This document shows, one piece after another, positions 52,241 through 60,779 of a stretch of DNA of 64,000 bases. The notes under the pieces were generated by a model, which saw only the letters and a list, made by a program, of their open reading frames with translations, had not been told where the DNA came from and searched no databases. Made by a program: the position numbers and the translations under genes. Location: contig JBLHJW010000001.1 of NCBI GenBank assembly GCA_047619465.1, positions 37,769 through 101,768 on the forward strand, read 5' to 3'. This DNA comes from CAYHDV01 sp047619465 (GTDB taxonomy: Bacteria; Patescibacteriota; Minisyncoccia; Phycocordibacterales; CSBR16-119). Numbering within the stretch: the stretch's first letter is position 1; every line of letters begins with the position of its first letter.

Positions 52241-53068
52241 CTAGTTTGTAATCTCTCTCACCCTTTTCATTATACCTTTTGCTCTTTTTCTATCAATGTT
52301 AAATTTCTTTTCTAGAGAATCTTCCGTGAAAAGCATTAGGTCTTCTATCAATATTATTTCAGCCTCAGCAAACTGTTTTAAAATACTGTTTGTAATATAA
52401 GGCAAAACGGTTACAGGATAAACCGCCTTTTCCATGATCATAGATTCCAGACTTTTACTCTCTGGATAATTCCATCCAAGCAGCTTTAGCTTATTTTTAC
52501 ACTCCGCATATTCTATTGCTTTTTTTGTAAACCTTGTATTTGTTACAAGCCACATTTCATATTGCTGACCAAGACCTTTCTTGTTTTCTGCTTTTTCTAT
52601 GTCCGCCCTCCTTGCGTCCGCATACATAACGGTATCTATGTGTGTTTTGGTTCCAGGCTCGTTTCTGTACTTCACCTCAATCAAAGTTCTTTTGTTCTTT
52701 TCATAAAGCTCAACATCTATCTCATGATCAGTACACTCCCCTTGAACTACCTGGTTTCTTTTTGTTTTATATCCATGAGCTTGGAATAAAGCTTCAATAT
52801 ATTGCTCAAAAAGAAAGCCAGAGGGTCCCAACCTTTCTAACCCTCTTCGTAGAGAGTACCTTACAGCAATATCAATGTCTTTTTTTACCAGGTGAGATAA
52901 GGCCTTTCTAAAGATGTGATTTGTATTTGATGAAGGCTTAATGTCTCTCTCCACTAAATCACATACCCGTAGAGCCAGGTCCTTCGGGGCACCAACGGCA
53001 ACCATGGAACTACAAAGTTTGCTTTCACTGAATTCCTCCTCTTCTCCAGTTGATTTAATAATATGCAT
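52241..53068 (-). CDS. ATP-cone plus PD-(D/E)XK nuclease-like (Mrr-type) protein
   Basis: 275 residues from the ATG at 53068 (MHIIKSTGEEEEFSESKL). Residues 1-90 form an ATP-cone (the nucleotide-sensing domain of NrdR and ribonucleotide reductase). Residues about 95-200 form a restriction-endonuclease-like fold with active-site spacing HEIDVELYEKNKRTLIEVKYRN (Asp...Glu-X-Lys). The end has a helix-hairpin-helix-like segment (DLMLFTEDSLEKKFNIDRKRAKGIMKRV). A TATAAT ends seven bases before the chosen start. I infer a DNA nuclease gated by ATP/dATP; the target is unknown. Confidence 0.75.
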   Translation of the reverse strand: MHIIKSTGEEEEFSESKLCSSMVAVGAPKDLALRVCDLVERDIKPSSNTNHIFRKALSHLVKKDIDIAVRYSLRRGLERLGPSGFLFEQYIEALFQAHGYKTKRNQVVQGECTDHEIDVELYEKNKRTLIEVKYRNEPGTKTHIDTVMYADARRADIEKAENKKGLGQQYEMWLVTNTRFTKKAIEYAECKNKLKLLGWNYPESKSLESMIMEKAVYPVTVLPYITNSILKQFAEAEIILIEDLMLFTEDSLEKKFNIDRKRAKGIMKRVREITN

Positions 53069-53179
53069 AGATTTAATTATAACAGATTTAAAATTCAATC
53101 TAGCTGCTATATTTTACAAAATCAGAAAATTATGAAAATACAGCTCACGCACTACGGATACCTATTTTTACTGTTTAAT

Positions 53180-53520
53180 ATAGGTTGATTTTCTATACAG
53201 TGATTGATTTATATGAATATGGTGGATAGTTCTGAGTGTCAAAAACTAGTAATTTTATCTGTATTTAGTAAATATTTAAAGGTACGCATCTCAACACTCT
53301 TGGAGTCATTTTTTCTCTCGAGATACTGCTCCGACCCTATCCAATCAAATGGAAAAGCGAAGCTGGTTACGAGTGAATAAAGCGAGACAACAAAAAAGAG
53401 GTATTGAAATCATTGACCCTTTTGAAAACAGGAGTTTGTTGCAAGGGATATGCGGTTACCGATATAGCCCCACCCCAACAAGTAAGAGCCGCTCAGTTAG
53501 AGCGGCTCTTCTTCTTTTCA
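53180..53520 (+). ncRNA. possible non-coding RNA or leader region with strong terminator
   Basis: A ~520-base stretch (53069-53590) without a convincing gene. It contains a plus-strand TTGATT...TATATG promoter-like pair near 53180-53210 and ends in a strong terminator at 53484-53517. A 69-codon ORF at 53349 has no domain and odd composition. I could not match it to RNase P, tmRNA, 6S or SRP RNA. Confidence 0.35.
53484..53517 (+). terminator. strong plus-strand intrinsic terminator without an assigned gene
   Basis: AAGAGCCGCTC/GAGCGGCTCTT stem with a four-base loop (AGTT, shared with the arm ends) followed by a T/C-rich tail. Confidence 0.7.
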
Positions 53521-53539
53521 TGTATTTTATCAGCGTATC

Positions 53540-53572
53540 AAAAAACCCACTCGCATAGCGAGTGGGTTTTCC
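53540..53572 (-). terminator. intrinsic terminator of the 53591 gene
   Basis: AAAACCCACTCGC/GCGAGTGGGTTTT with a T6 run on the minus strand, about 20 bases after the stop. Confidence 0.85.
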
Positions 53573-53590
53573 TAAATTCAGAAACCTGAT

Positions 53591-54448
53591 TTAGGCAGTT
53601 ACTTTAGCAACTGTAAAAAGCGAAAGGATTCTTTTTGGTGTCTTAACATCAGTGCAAGAGGTACCGGTATTTTCCAAGGCTCTAATAGCTTCGGCAACAT
53701 GATCAATGATCTCTCCGGTAACATCTCCAGTAAGAACAGTTAATCCATCAACGACAACCGTCTTAAGGCCGGTGATCTCAGCAAGCTTATTCTTGAACTC
53801 AATGTTTCCAGGAATTATTGCCGTGAATTCTTCTGTTGCTCCTGTTTTGGCCAGAATAACCAAGTTGTTCTTATTTGAGAACTTTTGAACAGCCCAGATT
53901 GAAGGCACTGAAAGCTCTGTAGTAATAACTCCAATTGCTGAGTTAGCAACTCTGTTGATCTTCTTTGGTAGCATTTTGCTTTCCAAAAAGAAGTTCATAA
54001 AGTTCTTGGGAGCCTCATCAATCATGGTGAACGAAACATCGGTCAAAAGATTTGTGAGGGTGTCCTCCCAGCCCCAATTTCTGGCCTCATTCAACCATTC
54101 TTGGTCAAACACTGGAAGATTTTTTATCTCGCCAACAAAGGACTGAGGATACCCAAGCTCTCTGGCAACATTTTCAACAAGCCCCAAAGAGTCTGTTATG
54201 TTTCGGATGGTTGAGTATCCGTCTACAATCTCCTCAATAGAGTGAGTGATTACTCCCTCTTCAGTTTTTGTCGTCTGGTTGTCTAACACCACGACCATCA
54301 CCGAATCATAACTCTTTTTTTCAATAGAACCGTCATCTTTGTTGATGATTAAAACTTGATTTTTACCCTTAAATAGCGATGCTATAAGAGTTAAATCGAT
54401 CAATTTTTGAGTGCCTACACTCATTGGTACTGAGATTATTGCTTTCAT
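53591..54448 (-). CDS. hypothetical cytoplasmic protein
   Basis: 285 residues, no family recognised, no signal peptide or membrane helix. The composition is soluble alpha/beta: MKAIISVPMSVGTQKLIDLTLIAS at the start suggests a Rossmann-like strand-loop-helix, with a second alpha/beta part at about 170-260 (SNKNNLVILAKTGATEEFTAIIPG, GLKTVVVDGLTVLTGD). It has its own terminator. No functional claim is made. Confidence 0.6.
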   Translation of the reverse strand: MKAIISVPMSVGTQKLIDLTLIASLFKGKNQVLIINKDDGSIEKKSYDSVMVVVLDNQTTKTEEGVITHSIEEIVDGYSTIRNITDSLGLVENVARELGYPQSFVGEIKNLPVFDQEWLNEARNWGWEDTLTNLLTDVSFTMIDEAPKNFMNFFLESKMLPKKINRVANSAIGVITTELSVPSIWAVQKFSNKNNLVILAKTGATEEFTAIIPGNIEFKNKLAEITGLKTVVVDGLTVLTGDVTGEIIDHVAEAIRALENTGTSCTDVKTPKRILSLFTVAKVTA

Positions 54449-54571
54449 ATTGTTTTTTATGAAAAGAACTATTTTTTTAGTTAGTCTCCTAACTACTTAC
54501 CCAATTCACGCCTTGGGCTTCTCGGTTCGGCTTCTTAAATAATAAGAAACAGTGAGGACGATTGTAGCAAA

Positions 54572-54600
54572 CAAAAAACCCTTGTCAAGGGTTTTTTGGG
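54572..54600 (-). terminator. intrinsic terminator of the ccdA operon
   Basis: AAAAAACCCTTG/CAAGGGTTTTTT with loop TC, about 14 bases after the ccdA stop. Confidence 0.85.
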
Positions 54601-54613
54601 CTTCCAAGGGAAA

Positions 54614-55372
54614 CTATAAGAAGTCTATAAACCTCTCATACGCCTGATCTCCAAACAAGCTATATCCCCACTCTATAAGAAGGCTTAAATTATTTGAAAG
54701 CAGAAGTATCCCAAGGAAAACGAGGAACGCCCCACCTACAATTGAAACCCATTTCATGACAGGTGTGATTCTTTGTATATATTTTGCAGCTCGTGACGCA
54801 CCAAGCGCAACAAGCAGAAACGGCAACCCCATACCTAGTGAGAAAATCGCTAATAGAAGAGCTCCAGAAAGTACTGAGCCCTGTGTCCCAGCGAGTAGTA
54901 GTACTGAACCTAGAATAGGACCAACACATGGAGACCAGCCTATAGAGAAAGTTGCTCCTACAATAAATGAAGACCATGGATTCCCCGGCTTTATAAACTT
55001 TGGAAGAGAAAACTTCTTTTCTGTTTGCAGAAAAGGTAAATTAAATATTCCAAGCATAAACAACCCAAAGAAGATAACCAAAGCTCCCCCAACTTTTACC
55101 AGAATATTCTGATACTGGAAAAGTGCCTTACCTGCAAACCCAGCAATAACTCCAAAGAGTATAAAGACTATTGAAAAGCCGAGTACGAAAAATACTCCAT
55201 TCCAGAATATTTTTTTATTTGATCCTTCTTTTTTTTCCTCAATATCTTTTGCAGATACTCCAGAAATAAATCCTAAATAGGCTGGCACAAGCGGTAGCGT
55301 ACATGGAGCGAGAAACATAAACAGTCCGGCAATAAATGCTGATACTGCAAATCCGATAGTTAGCTCCGGCAT
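54614..55372 (-). CDS. ccdA: cytochrome-c biogenesis/thiol transport protein CcdA
   Basis: 252 residues, six to seven membrane helices, with the two conserved cysteines in FLAPCTLPLVPAYLGF and GWSPCVGPILGS. CcdA/DsbD-beta carries electrons from cytoplasmic thioredoxin to the outside face. Without c-type cytochrome genes nearby, it more likely serves the neighbouring DsbA-like protein than heme attachment. Confidence 0.92.
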   Translation of the reverse strand: MPELTIGFAVSAFIAGLFMFLAPCTLPLVPAYLGFISGVSAKDIEEKKEGSNKKIFWNGVFFVLGFSIVFILFGVIAGFAGKALFQYQNILVKVGGALVIFFGLFMLGIFNLPFLQTEKKFSLPKFIKPGNPWSSFIVGATFSIGWSPCVGPILGSVLLLAGTQGSVLSGALLLAIFSLGMGLPFLLVALGASRAAKYIQRITPVMKWVSIVGGAFLVFLGILLLSNNLSLLIEWGYSLFGDQAYERFIDFL

Positions 55373-55374
55373 AA

Positions 55375-56064
55375 TTATTTACCAGCGTTTACCTGATCTA
55401 TTAACGCCTGCACAGTCTCAATAGGAAGAGCTCCTGAGAATGGAACTGCTTCACCTTTTGGGGTCACAAGCACAGAGTAGGGTGTTCCTCTAGCTCCTGA
55501 TTCTTGACCATCTAAAGTGTCATTGTCCACTTTCTTTTCAGTTGCTGGATCAATCAAACAAGCTTCAAAATCATCTTTGTCTATTCCATTTTCTTCTGCA
55601 AAAGCTAAATATCTAGCTGGGTTTATATCTCCAAGGTTTTCAAAGATGTGTGCTGAGAAATCCCAGAACATATCATTACCGCCCAGATCAGCAATACATT
55701 CGGAAGCGATAGCTGCTGGTTTAGCGTTTTTATGACTACTTATTGGAAAGTGTCGATATACCCATTTTACATTTTCATTGTTTGCAACGATTGTCTCCAT
55801 TGTTGGATGGAATCTTGCACAGAAAGGACACTCAAAGTCAGAGTATTCAATAATAGTTATTTCTGCTTTTGGATCACCATAGATATGGTCGCCTTTATTT
55901 AGTTTTGTATTTATATCCAGTGGTGCAGCTTCACCTCCTGCAGCCAATGGCTGATCGTTTGAAGATCCTCCCAAACCAGTAAACAATATAGCTCCAGCAA
56001 TAAGTACTCCTGCGACTAGAATCCCTGCCCCTGTTGATATTCCTTGTTGTTTTTTCTCGCTCAT
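55375..56064 (-). CDS. DsbA-family membrane-anchored thiol-disulfide oxidoreductase
   Basis: 229 residues. N-terminal membrane helix (about 12-30), then a DsbA/thioredoxin-like domain (DPKAEITIIEYSDFECPFCARFHP with the CPFC site) and cis-Pro in RGTPYSVLV. It oxidises or isomerises disulfides in exported proteins. Two bases from ccdA and seven from the peroxiredoxin gene: one redox operon. Confidence 0.92.
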   Translation of the reverse strand: MSEKKQQGISTGAGILVAGVLIAGAILFTGLGGSSNDQPLAAGGEAAPLDINTKLNKGDHIYGDPKAEITIIEYSDFECPFCARFHPTMETIVANNENVKWVYRHFPISSHKNAKPAAIASECIADLGGNDMFWDFSAHIFENLGDINPARYLAFAEENGIDKDDFEACLIDPATEKKVDNDTLDGQESGARGTPYSVLVTPKGEAVPFSGALPIETVQALIDQVNAGK

Positions 56065-56070
56065 ATATAG

Positions 56071-56652
56071 TTATATTTTACCTATTAAATCTTCTCCTGG
56101 CTTCAAAGTATCTGCTCCTGGCTCCCAGCTCGCTGGACATACCAATCCGTCATTCTCTGCCACAAATTTTGCAGCTCGAAGCTTTCGCAAAAGCTCTTTG
56201 GCTGATCTTCCTATAGAATTGTCATTTACCTCCATAGACTTAATCTCTCCTTCTGGATTTACAATGAAGCTTCCTCTAAGAGCTAGTCCTTCGTCTGGAA
56301 GATAGACACCTAGAGTTTTTGCAATCTCCCCTGTTGGATCTGACCCCATTGGGAACTTTACCTTTGATATTGCAGGTGAGCTATCATGCCAGGCCTTATG
56401 AGCGAAAGCTGTGTCGGTAGAAAATGAAATTATTTCTGCTCCCTCTTTTTTAAATTCATCATATAGTCCGGCTAGCTCTTCAAGCTCTGTTGGACACACA
56501 AAGGTAAAGTTCGCTGGATAAAAGAAAAGAATAATCCACTTTCCTTTATAGTCATCCAAACTCACCTCTTTTATTTTTCCTTCATGATAAACCTCAAAAG
56601 ACAATTCTTCTATTTTGCTTCCAACTGTTGGTTCTAGGTAAAATTCTTCCAT
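56071..56652 (-). CDS. 2-Cys peroxiredoxin (AhpC/Prx1 type)
   Basis: 193 residues. Peroxidatic Cys in FTFVCPTELEELA and resolving Cys in GLVCPASWEPG near the C-terminus; ALRGSFIVNPEG is the conserved Arg strand. It reduces H2O2 and organic peroxides using thiols. It is the first gene of the prx-dsbA-ccdA operon. Confidence 0.94.
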   Translation of the reverse strand: MEEFYLEPTVGSKIEELSFEVYHEGKIKEVSLDDYKGKWIILFFYPANFTFVCPTELEELAGLYDEFKKEGAEIISFSTDTAFAHKAWHDSSPAISKVKFPMGSDPTGEIAKTLGVYLPDEGLALRGSFIVNPEGEIKSMEVNDNSIGRSAKELLRKLRAAKFVAENDGLVCPASWEPGADTLKPGEDLIGKI

Positions 56653-56708
56653 ATAATAAAGTTTTTTAACGAATAAGTATAATGATTATAACTAAATAAA
56701 CCAAAATA

Positions 56709-56735
56709 AAAAAGGCTATTAAAAACAGCCTTTAT
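56709..56735 (-). terminator. hairpin after the lipoprotein gene
   Basis: AAAGGCT/AGCCTTT with loop TTTTTAAT, 12 bases after the stop of the 56747 gene. Confidence 0.55.
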
Positions 56736-56746
56736 ATATGAAATTA

Positions 56747-57010
56747 TCAGTATTTCTCAATAACCGTATCACCAGACTTATATCCCTTCGAAACTATTGC
56801 TTTAGCAATGTCCCACTCAGTATTACTAGACCAAACTACCCCCTCTGAATCTCGACATTGAACCTGACTAACAGACACAAAATCAAGCTTAACTGGCGGA
56901 ACTAATTTTTCAAATTTGCAATCTGGATTTAAGCACGTATTTCCACATCCGCTTAGAAATAGTGTTGTGGTAATAAAACTGAGGCTCATAACTTTCGATA
57001 TCTTTTTCAT
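56747..57010 (-). CDS. small predicted lipoprotein
   Basis: 87 residues. A lipoprotein signal ends LFLSGC, so the mature protein begins with a lipidated Cys22. The mature part has three more cysteines (CGNTCLNPDC) and CRDSEG. It ends in a short alpha/beta stretch (WDIAKAIVSKGYKSGDTVIEKY). Function unknown. Confidence 0.65.
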   Translation of the reverse strand: MKKISKVMSLSFITTTLFLSGCGNTCLNPDCKFEKLVPPVKLDFVSVSQVQCRDSEGVVWSSNTEWDIAKAIVSKGYKSGDTVIEKY

Positions 57011-57064
57011 TTTTTATCTTTAGTTTACTATCTAAAGATATAGTAGGCTAGTTATAGTTTTTAA

Positions 57065-57517
57065 TCAAGTCTTATCATAAACAACAGCAATCCCTATAGC
57101 TCCAACAAAAGCCATAATATTCCAGAAGGCTATATCCAACAAGACCAAGAGCCAGGGCTCCCCCATTAAATTTATCGGAGTATTAAATTCCCAGAAAAGA
57201 AATGGAATTAGGATGAGCAGGTACAGTCGAAATATTCGAATCTTTCTACTGAATCGTCCAGCTAGGTAGAGTTTGTACACCCAGGCAAACACAAAGGCTA
57301 AGACAAAGTACCCCAGAGCAATAATCCATGGAGCTGTTACAGATAGTGGAAGTGGCTCTAGTGCGTGCCATACCGCTACTACTTTATCGTTTTGCATTCC
57401 CGGACCAGTTAAAATTCCATTGAAGTCCATCCCTGTGCCAAGAAGCCCGAAGGTTAAAAACCCAGCCAGATTCAATGCAATTCCACCAATAATTGATGTG
57501 ATGAATATTTTTTTCAT
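57065..57517 (-). CDS. hypothetical membrane protein
   Basis: 150 residues with four membrane helices. The first loop contains GLLGTGMDFNGILTGPGMQNDKVVAVWHALEPLPL, which resembles small DUF1761/DoxX-like proteins, but the family is not certain. TATACT ends six bases before the ATG, so it probably has its own leaderless transcript. Confidence 0.6.
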   Translation of the reverse strand: MKKIFITSIIGGIALNLAGFLTFGLLGTGMDFNGILTGPGMQNDKVVAVWHALEPLPLSVTAPWIIALGYFVLAFVFAWVYKLYLAGRFSRKIRIFRLYLLILIPFLFWEFNTPINLMGEPWLLVLLDIAFWNIMAFVGAIGIAVVYDKT

Positions 57518-57523
57518 GAATAT

Positions 57524-57529
57524 AGTATA
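57524..57529 (-). promoter_or_regulatory. -10 box (TATACT) six bases before the 57517 start
   Basis: Same spacing as at tatD, cysQ, csoR and others in this window. Confidence 0.5.
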
Positions 57530-57537
57530 GCAAATAA

Positions 57538-57564
57538 AAAACTCAGGCAGATGCCTGAGTTTTA
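57538..57564 (-). terminator. intrinsic terminator of the 57566 gene
   Basis: AAAACTCAGGC/GCCTGAGTTTT with loop AGAT or its complement, next to the stop. Confidence 0.85.
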
Positions 57565-57565
57565 T

Positions 57566-58060
57566 CTATTTTTTTACTATTAGAAATAGATAGTTCTTTA
57601 AAGAGTAAGAATCATTTAAATCAGCCTTGTCACAATTCATATACCATTTATTATCCCTAGGATCTTTAATTGTTCTAAAAGAAAAGATTTCTCCATTGTG
57701 AAGGCACATTCCAATTGTAGACTTAACAAATTCTTTTAAATAGACACTTTCTTCATTTTCCTCAATGTCAGAGATTACAGCTAAAGCTAAAGTGAAATAG
57801 GACTCAAAAGAAACTAATATTCTTTCAGCTCGCCTAATTAGAACTTTGCCTTGTAGATGGCTGCAGCCTGGGAGCATTGTTAGTATCTTTTTTCCTGTTA
57901 AATTCTCCTTAAACTTTTCCAGACAGTGAGGAACGTTACCCTCATCAGAAAAGCAAGTTGTTCCATTGCTAAGAGTTCTTATTGATAGAGAAAATTTTCC
58001 TAAATATTTTTCATCTATCTCTTCTAAAAGGCATTCTGCAACGTCTAGCTCCTTGTCCAT
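57566..58060 (-). CDS. hypothetical protein
   Basis: 164 residues, cytoplasmic, no recognised family. It carries several cysteines (CLLEEID, TCFSDEGNVPHCLEK, PGCSHLQGK). It is the first gene downstream of the aldolase terminator and is closed by its own hairpin. Confidence 0.5.
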   Translation of the reverse strand: MDKELDVAECLLEEIDEKYLGKFSLSIRTLSNGTTCFSDEGNVPHCLEKFKENLTGKKILTMLPGCSHLQGKVLIRRAERILVSFESYFTLALAVISDIEENEESVYLKEFVKSTIGMCLHNGEIFSFRTIKDPRDNKWYMNCDKADLNDSYSLKNYLFLIVKK

Positions 58061-58115
58061 GTGTTTATAATTACAAGTTTATTTAAACTTACTCTCCTAA
58101 TGAAGATCTGTCAAA

Positions 58116-58143
58116 CAAAAAAAACGCCCAAGGCGTTTTTTTT
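58116..58143 (-). terminator. intrinsic terminator of the aldolase gene
   Basis: Perfect AAAAAAAACGCC/GGCGTTTTTTTT, five bases after the stop. Confidence 0.9.
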
Positions 58144-58147
58144 GTTT

Positions 58148-59155
58148 TTACAGTAAACCTTGATCAGCTAAAGCCTCCTTCTTTAGAACTTCTATATATT
58201 TTTCTTGTGCGGCTTCCTTATTCTCGTCCTTCCCTTGCCATACCTCCAAAACTGGACCTTGGATTGCTCTCGCATATGAGAAGGATACTGGCCATGGAAG
58301 TGGTTCCATCTTTGCTATTTCATTCAGATTCTGTGTTGCCTCCTCGTGTGACTGCCCACCAGACAGAAACACTATTCCACCTAGGTCATGTGGAACATTT
58401 GCCTTTAACACAGACACGGTCCGACTGGCTACATCTTGGGAAATCATTTCTTCTCCCGATTTGTCTCCTGGAACAACCATACTTGTTTTTAGTATGGTGT
58501 GAGGCAGTGAAACTCCGTGTGCATTTAATTCTTCAAACAATATATCTAGCGTCTTAGTGAGAACCTGCTCTGACTTTTCTATTCCATGCTCTCCCTGAAG
58601 TAGGACTTCTGGCTCAACCACAGGAACAAGTCCTTTTTGCTGACACATCTCTGAATATCTAGCAAGTCTCTGACAGTTTTCTCGCAGGGCGCGCTCTGTT
58701 GGAAATTTTGTGGGTCCACCTCCAATAAAAACTACCGCTCTCCATTTACAGAATACAGCCCCCATTTCTACGTATTCGTCTAATCTCTCTGAAAGATTTC
58801 TGAAACCAGTCGTGATTGGCTCACCAGGAAATTCCTCGTTTTCCTTGGCTCCACCGTCTACTTTTATTCCAATGGCGACTCCTTTTTCCTTTAAGATACT
58901 TAGAAACCCCTTTCCTTCCGAGTCAGATTGCCTCATGGTCTCATCATATAGAATTGTTCCAGACAAATAATTCTCAATACCTTCTGCGGTAAGAAACAAT
59001 TCTCGAAAACGTCTTCTGTTTTCCTCTGTGGGTTCAACACCAAGTGGTTCAAGTCGTTTTTTATTTGCAGTTCCTGTACTCTCATCAATTGCTAATAGCC
59101 CCTTTCCGGGTACCATCATTTTTTCTATTGTTTGCTGTAGTTTGTTTGTATCCAT
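58148..59155 (-). CDS. class I fructose-bisphosphate aldolase (animal/plant type)
   Basis: 335 residues from the ATG at 59155 (MDTNKLQQTIEKMMVPGKGLLAIDESTGTANKRL-type start). Family motifs: GLLAIDEST, LFLTAEGIENYLSGTILYDETMRQ, VPVVEPEVLLQGEHG, the Schiff-base lysine region HTILKTSMVVPG, and the end SFSYARAIQGPVLEVWQG. It splits fructose-1,6-bisphosphate in glycolysis. This is the PF00274 form of eukaryotes, found only in scattered bacteria; most bacteria use class II or the archaeal-type class I. Confidence 0.93.
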   Translation of the reverse strand: MDTNKLQQTIEKMMVPGKGLLAIDESTGTANKKRLEPLGVEPTEENRRRFRELFLTAEGIENYLSGTILYDETMRQSDSEGKGFLSILKEKGVAIGIKVDGGAKENEEFPGEPITTGFRNLSERLDEYVEMGAVFCKWRAVVFIGGGPTKFPTERALRENCQRLARYSEMCQQKGLVPVVEPEVLLQGEHGIEKSEQVLTKTLDILFEELNAHGVSLPHTILKTSMVVPGDKSGEEMISQDVASRTVSVLKANVPHDLGGIVFLSGGQSHEEATQNLNEIAKMEPLPWPVSFSYARAIQGPVLEVWQGKDENKEAAQEKYIEVLKKEALADQGLL

Positions 59156-59156
59156 G

Positions 59157-59912
59157 TTATTTATTGTCTTTTGTATTATAAGTTTCAAAAGCCCTTAGAA
59201 TTTCCAATGGAAGTGCAAAGATTACAGTGTTTGATTGATCAGAAGAAAGATCATTCAGAGACTGCAGTGTTCGCAAGTGAAGTGCTCCTGTCTCAGAAGC
59301 AAGGATTCCTGCAGCTTTTGCCATGTTCTCTGCAGAAGCAACTTCTCCTTCGGCTTTTATAATCACAGCTCTACGCTCCCTCTCTGCTTCAGCTTGTTTT
59401 GCAATTGTTCTCTCCATGTCCGATGGTAGAGCTACATCTTTGAGTTCTACATTGTCAACTTTTATTCCCCACTCATCTGATGCTGCGTCTACAATACTTC
59501 TAATCTTTTCTGAAACTTTGTCTCTCTGACCAAGCAAGTCATCGAGCTCTACCTCACCCACCACATTTCTCATCGTTGTCTGAGCTAGCTGTGATACAGC
59601 ATGCAAGTAATTTTCAACTTCTAGGATGGCTTTTGATGCGTCAGAAACCTTGTAATAAATTACCGCGTTCACATTTACTGAAATGTTATCCTTTGTAATA
59701 GCTTTCTGATCTGGTACATCCACAGCTTTCACACGCATATCCACCTTGAACAGCTGCTGAAATACGGGAATAATTATTTTCCATCCTGGTTCCTTAATTC
59801 CTGTGTATTTTCCCATCGTAAATGTAACCCCTCTTTCATACTGATTTATCTGTCGAATCATTGACAAAACAAAGACCAATGAAACGAATATAATAATTAA
59901 TGTTGACCACAT
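59157..59912 (-). CDS. stomatin/prohibitin-like SPFH (band 7, slipin) protein
   Basis: 251 residues. One N-terminal membrane helix (about 2-18), then the SPFH domain (YERGVTFTMGKYTGIKEPGWKIIIPVFQ, RVKAVDVPDQKAITKDNISVNVNAVIYYKV) and a C-terminal coiled coil (MERTIAKQAEAERERRAVIIKAEGEVASAENMAKAAGIL). Slipins organise membrane microdomains and often partner with NfeD proteases; no nfeD is seen here. One base separates it from the aldolase gene. Confidence 0.9.
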   Translation of the reverse strand: MWSTLIIIFVSLVFVLSMIRQINQYERGVTFTMGKYTGIKEPGWKIIIPVFQQLFKVDMRVKAVDVPDQKAITKDNISVNVNAVIYYKVSDASKAILEVENYLHAVSQLAQTTMRNVVGEVELDDLLGQRDKVSEKIRSIVDAASDEWGIKVDNVELKDVALPSDMERTIAKQAEAERERRAVIIKAEGEVASAENMAKAAGILASETGALHLRTLQSLNDLSSDQSNTVIFALPLEILRAFETYNTKDNK

Positions 59913-59977
59913 AATATATTTTTAATTAATGTTAAGTACCATCAGTATAACAAAATAAACACAAGTATTAATTTTTA

Positions 59978-60739
59978 CTAATACGAAGCCTTAAATCCTG
60001 AATTAAGCAAATTCTGCTTATTGTACTTAAATTCCGAACCATCCAGATCCTTAAAGGATCCTCCTGCTGCTACAACGATTGCATGTCCAGCAGCGGTATC
60101 CCACTCCATTGTAGTAGAGCCAAGTCTTGGGTAGATGTGTGCCGATCCCTCAGCAACAAGACACATTTTTATAGAGCTCCCACTTGAGATAAGCTCCACT
60201 GTTTCATAATTTTTGTTTTCTCTCTCAACTAGCTTTGTAAGTTCTGGACTATGATGAGTTCTGCTTCCTACAATTATAAGATTCTTGTCTGGAGCTGAAA
60301 CCCTTATTGCCTCTCTCTTGCCTTTAGATTCTTTCCAGGCACCTTTATCATTAGAGGAATACATAACACCCAAAGCTGGCGCAAAAATAACACCAAGAAC
60401 CGGAACACCCGACTCAACGAGAGCTATGTTAACAGTAAACTCTCCATTTCTTTTTATAAACTCTTTGGTTCCATCAAGAGGATCAACGCACCAAAATCTG
60501 TCCCAATCTTTTCTTGTTTCATATGACTCAATACTATCCTCCTCTGACATAATTGGAATATCTGGGTAATTTTCAATCAAGCCTCTTGTTATTATTTTGT
60601 TGGCTGCGAGGTCGGCTTTTGTAAGAGGTGAATTATCTTCCTTTGCTTGAACTCCGAAATCGTCAGTTTCATATATTTCCATAATTGATTGTCCAGCTTC
60701 TTCTGCTATTTCTACTATTTTTTCTAAGGATATATCCAT
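59978..60739 (-). CDS. cysQ: 3'(2'),5'-bisphosphate nucleotidase CysQ-like (inositol monophosphatase superfamily)
   Basis: 253 residues from the ATG at 60739 (MDISLEKIVEIAEEAG). Metal-site motifs: EDNSPLTKADLAAN, MSEEDS, CVDPLDGTKEFIKRNGEFTVNIALVE, and WDTAAGHAIVVAAGG. It dephosphorylates PAP to AMP, protecting RNases from inhibition. TATACT ends six bases before the start. Confidence 0.88.
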   Translation of the reverse strand: MDISLEKIVEIAEEAGQSIMEIYETDDFGVQAKEDNSPLTKADLAANKIITRGLIENYPDIPIMSEEDSIESYETRKDWDRFWCVDPLDGTKEFIKRNGEFTVNIALVESGVPVLGVIFAPALGVMYSSNDKGAWKESKGKREAIRVSAPDKNLIIVGSRTHHSPELTKLVERENKNYETVELISSGSSIKMCLVAEGSAHIYPRLGSTTMEWDTAAGHAIVVAAGGSFKDLDGSEFKYNKQNLLNSGFKASY

Positions 60740-60745
60740 AATTAC

Positions 60746-60751
60746 AGTATA
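60746..60751 (-). promoter_or_regulatory. -10 box of cysQ
   Basis: TATACT, six bases from the ATG. Confidence 0.5.
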
Positions 60752-60779
60752 CACCAGGCAAAAAACCCGATATTCATAC

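Noticed and set aside
53385..53480. tRNA-like appearance on the minus strand
   Set aside because: A D-loop-like GGTAA and a GC-rich end are visible but there is no T-arm (GGTTCRA) and no closing acceptor stem.
53349..53589. Two overlapping small plus-strand ORFs (69 and 61 codons)
   Set aside because: No domain, no signal peptide, low-quality composition, and both run through the terminator hairpin at 53484-53517; more likely part of a non-coding region.
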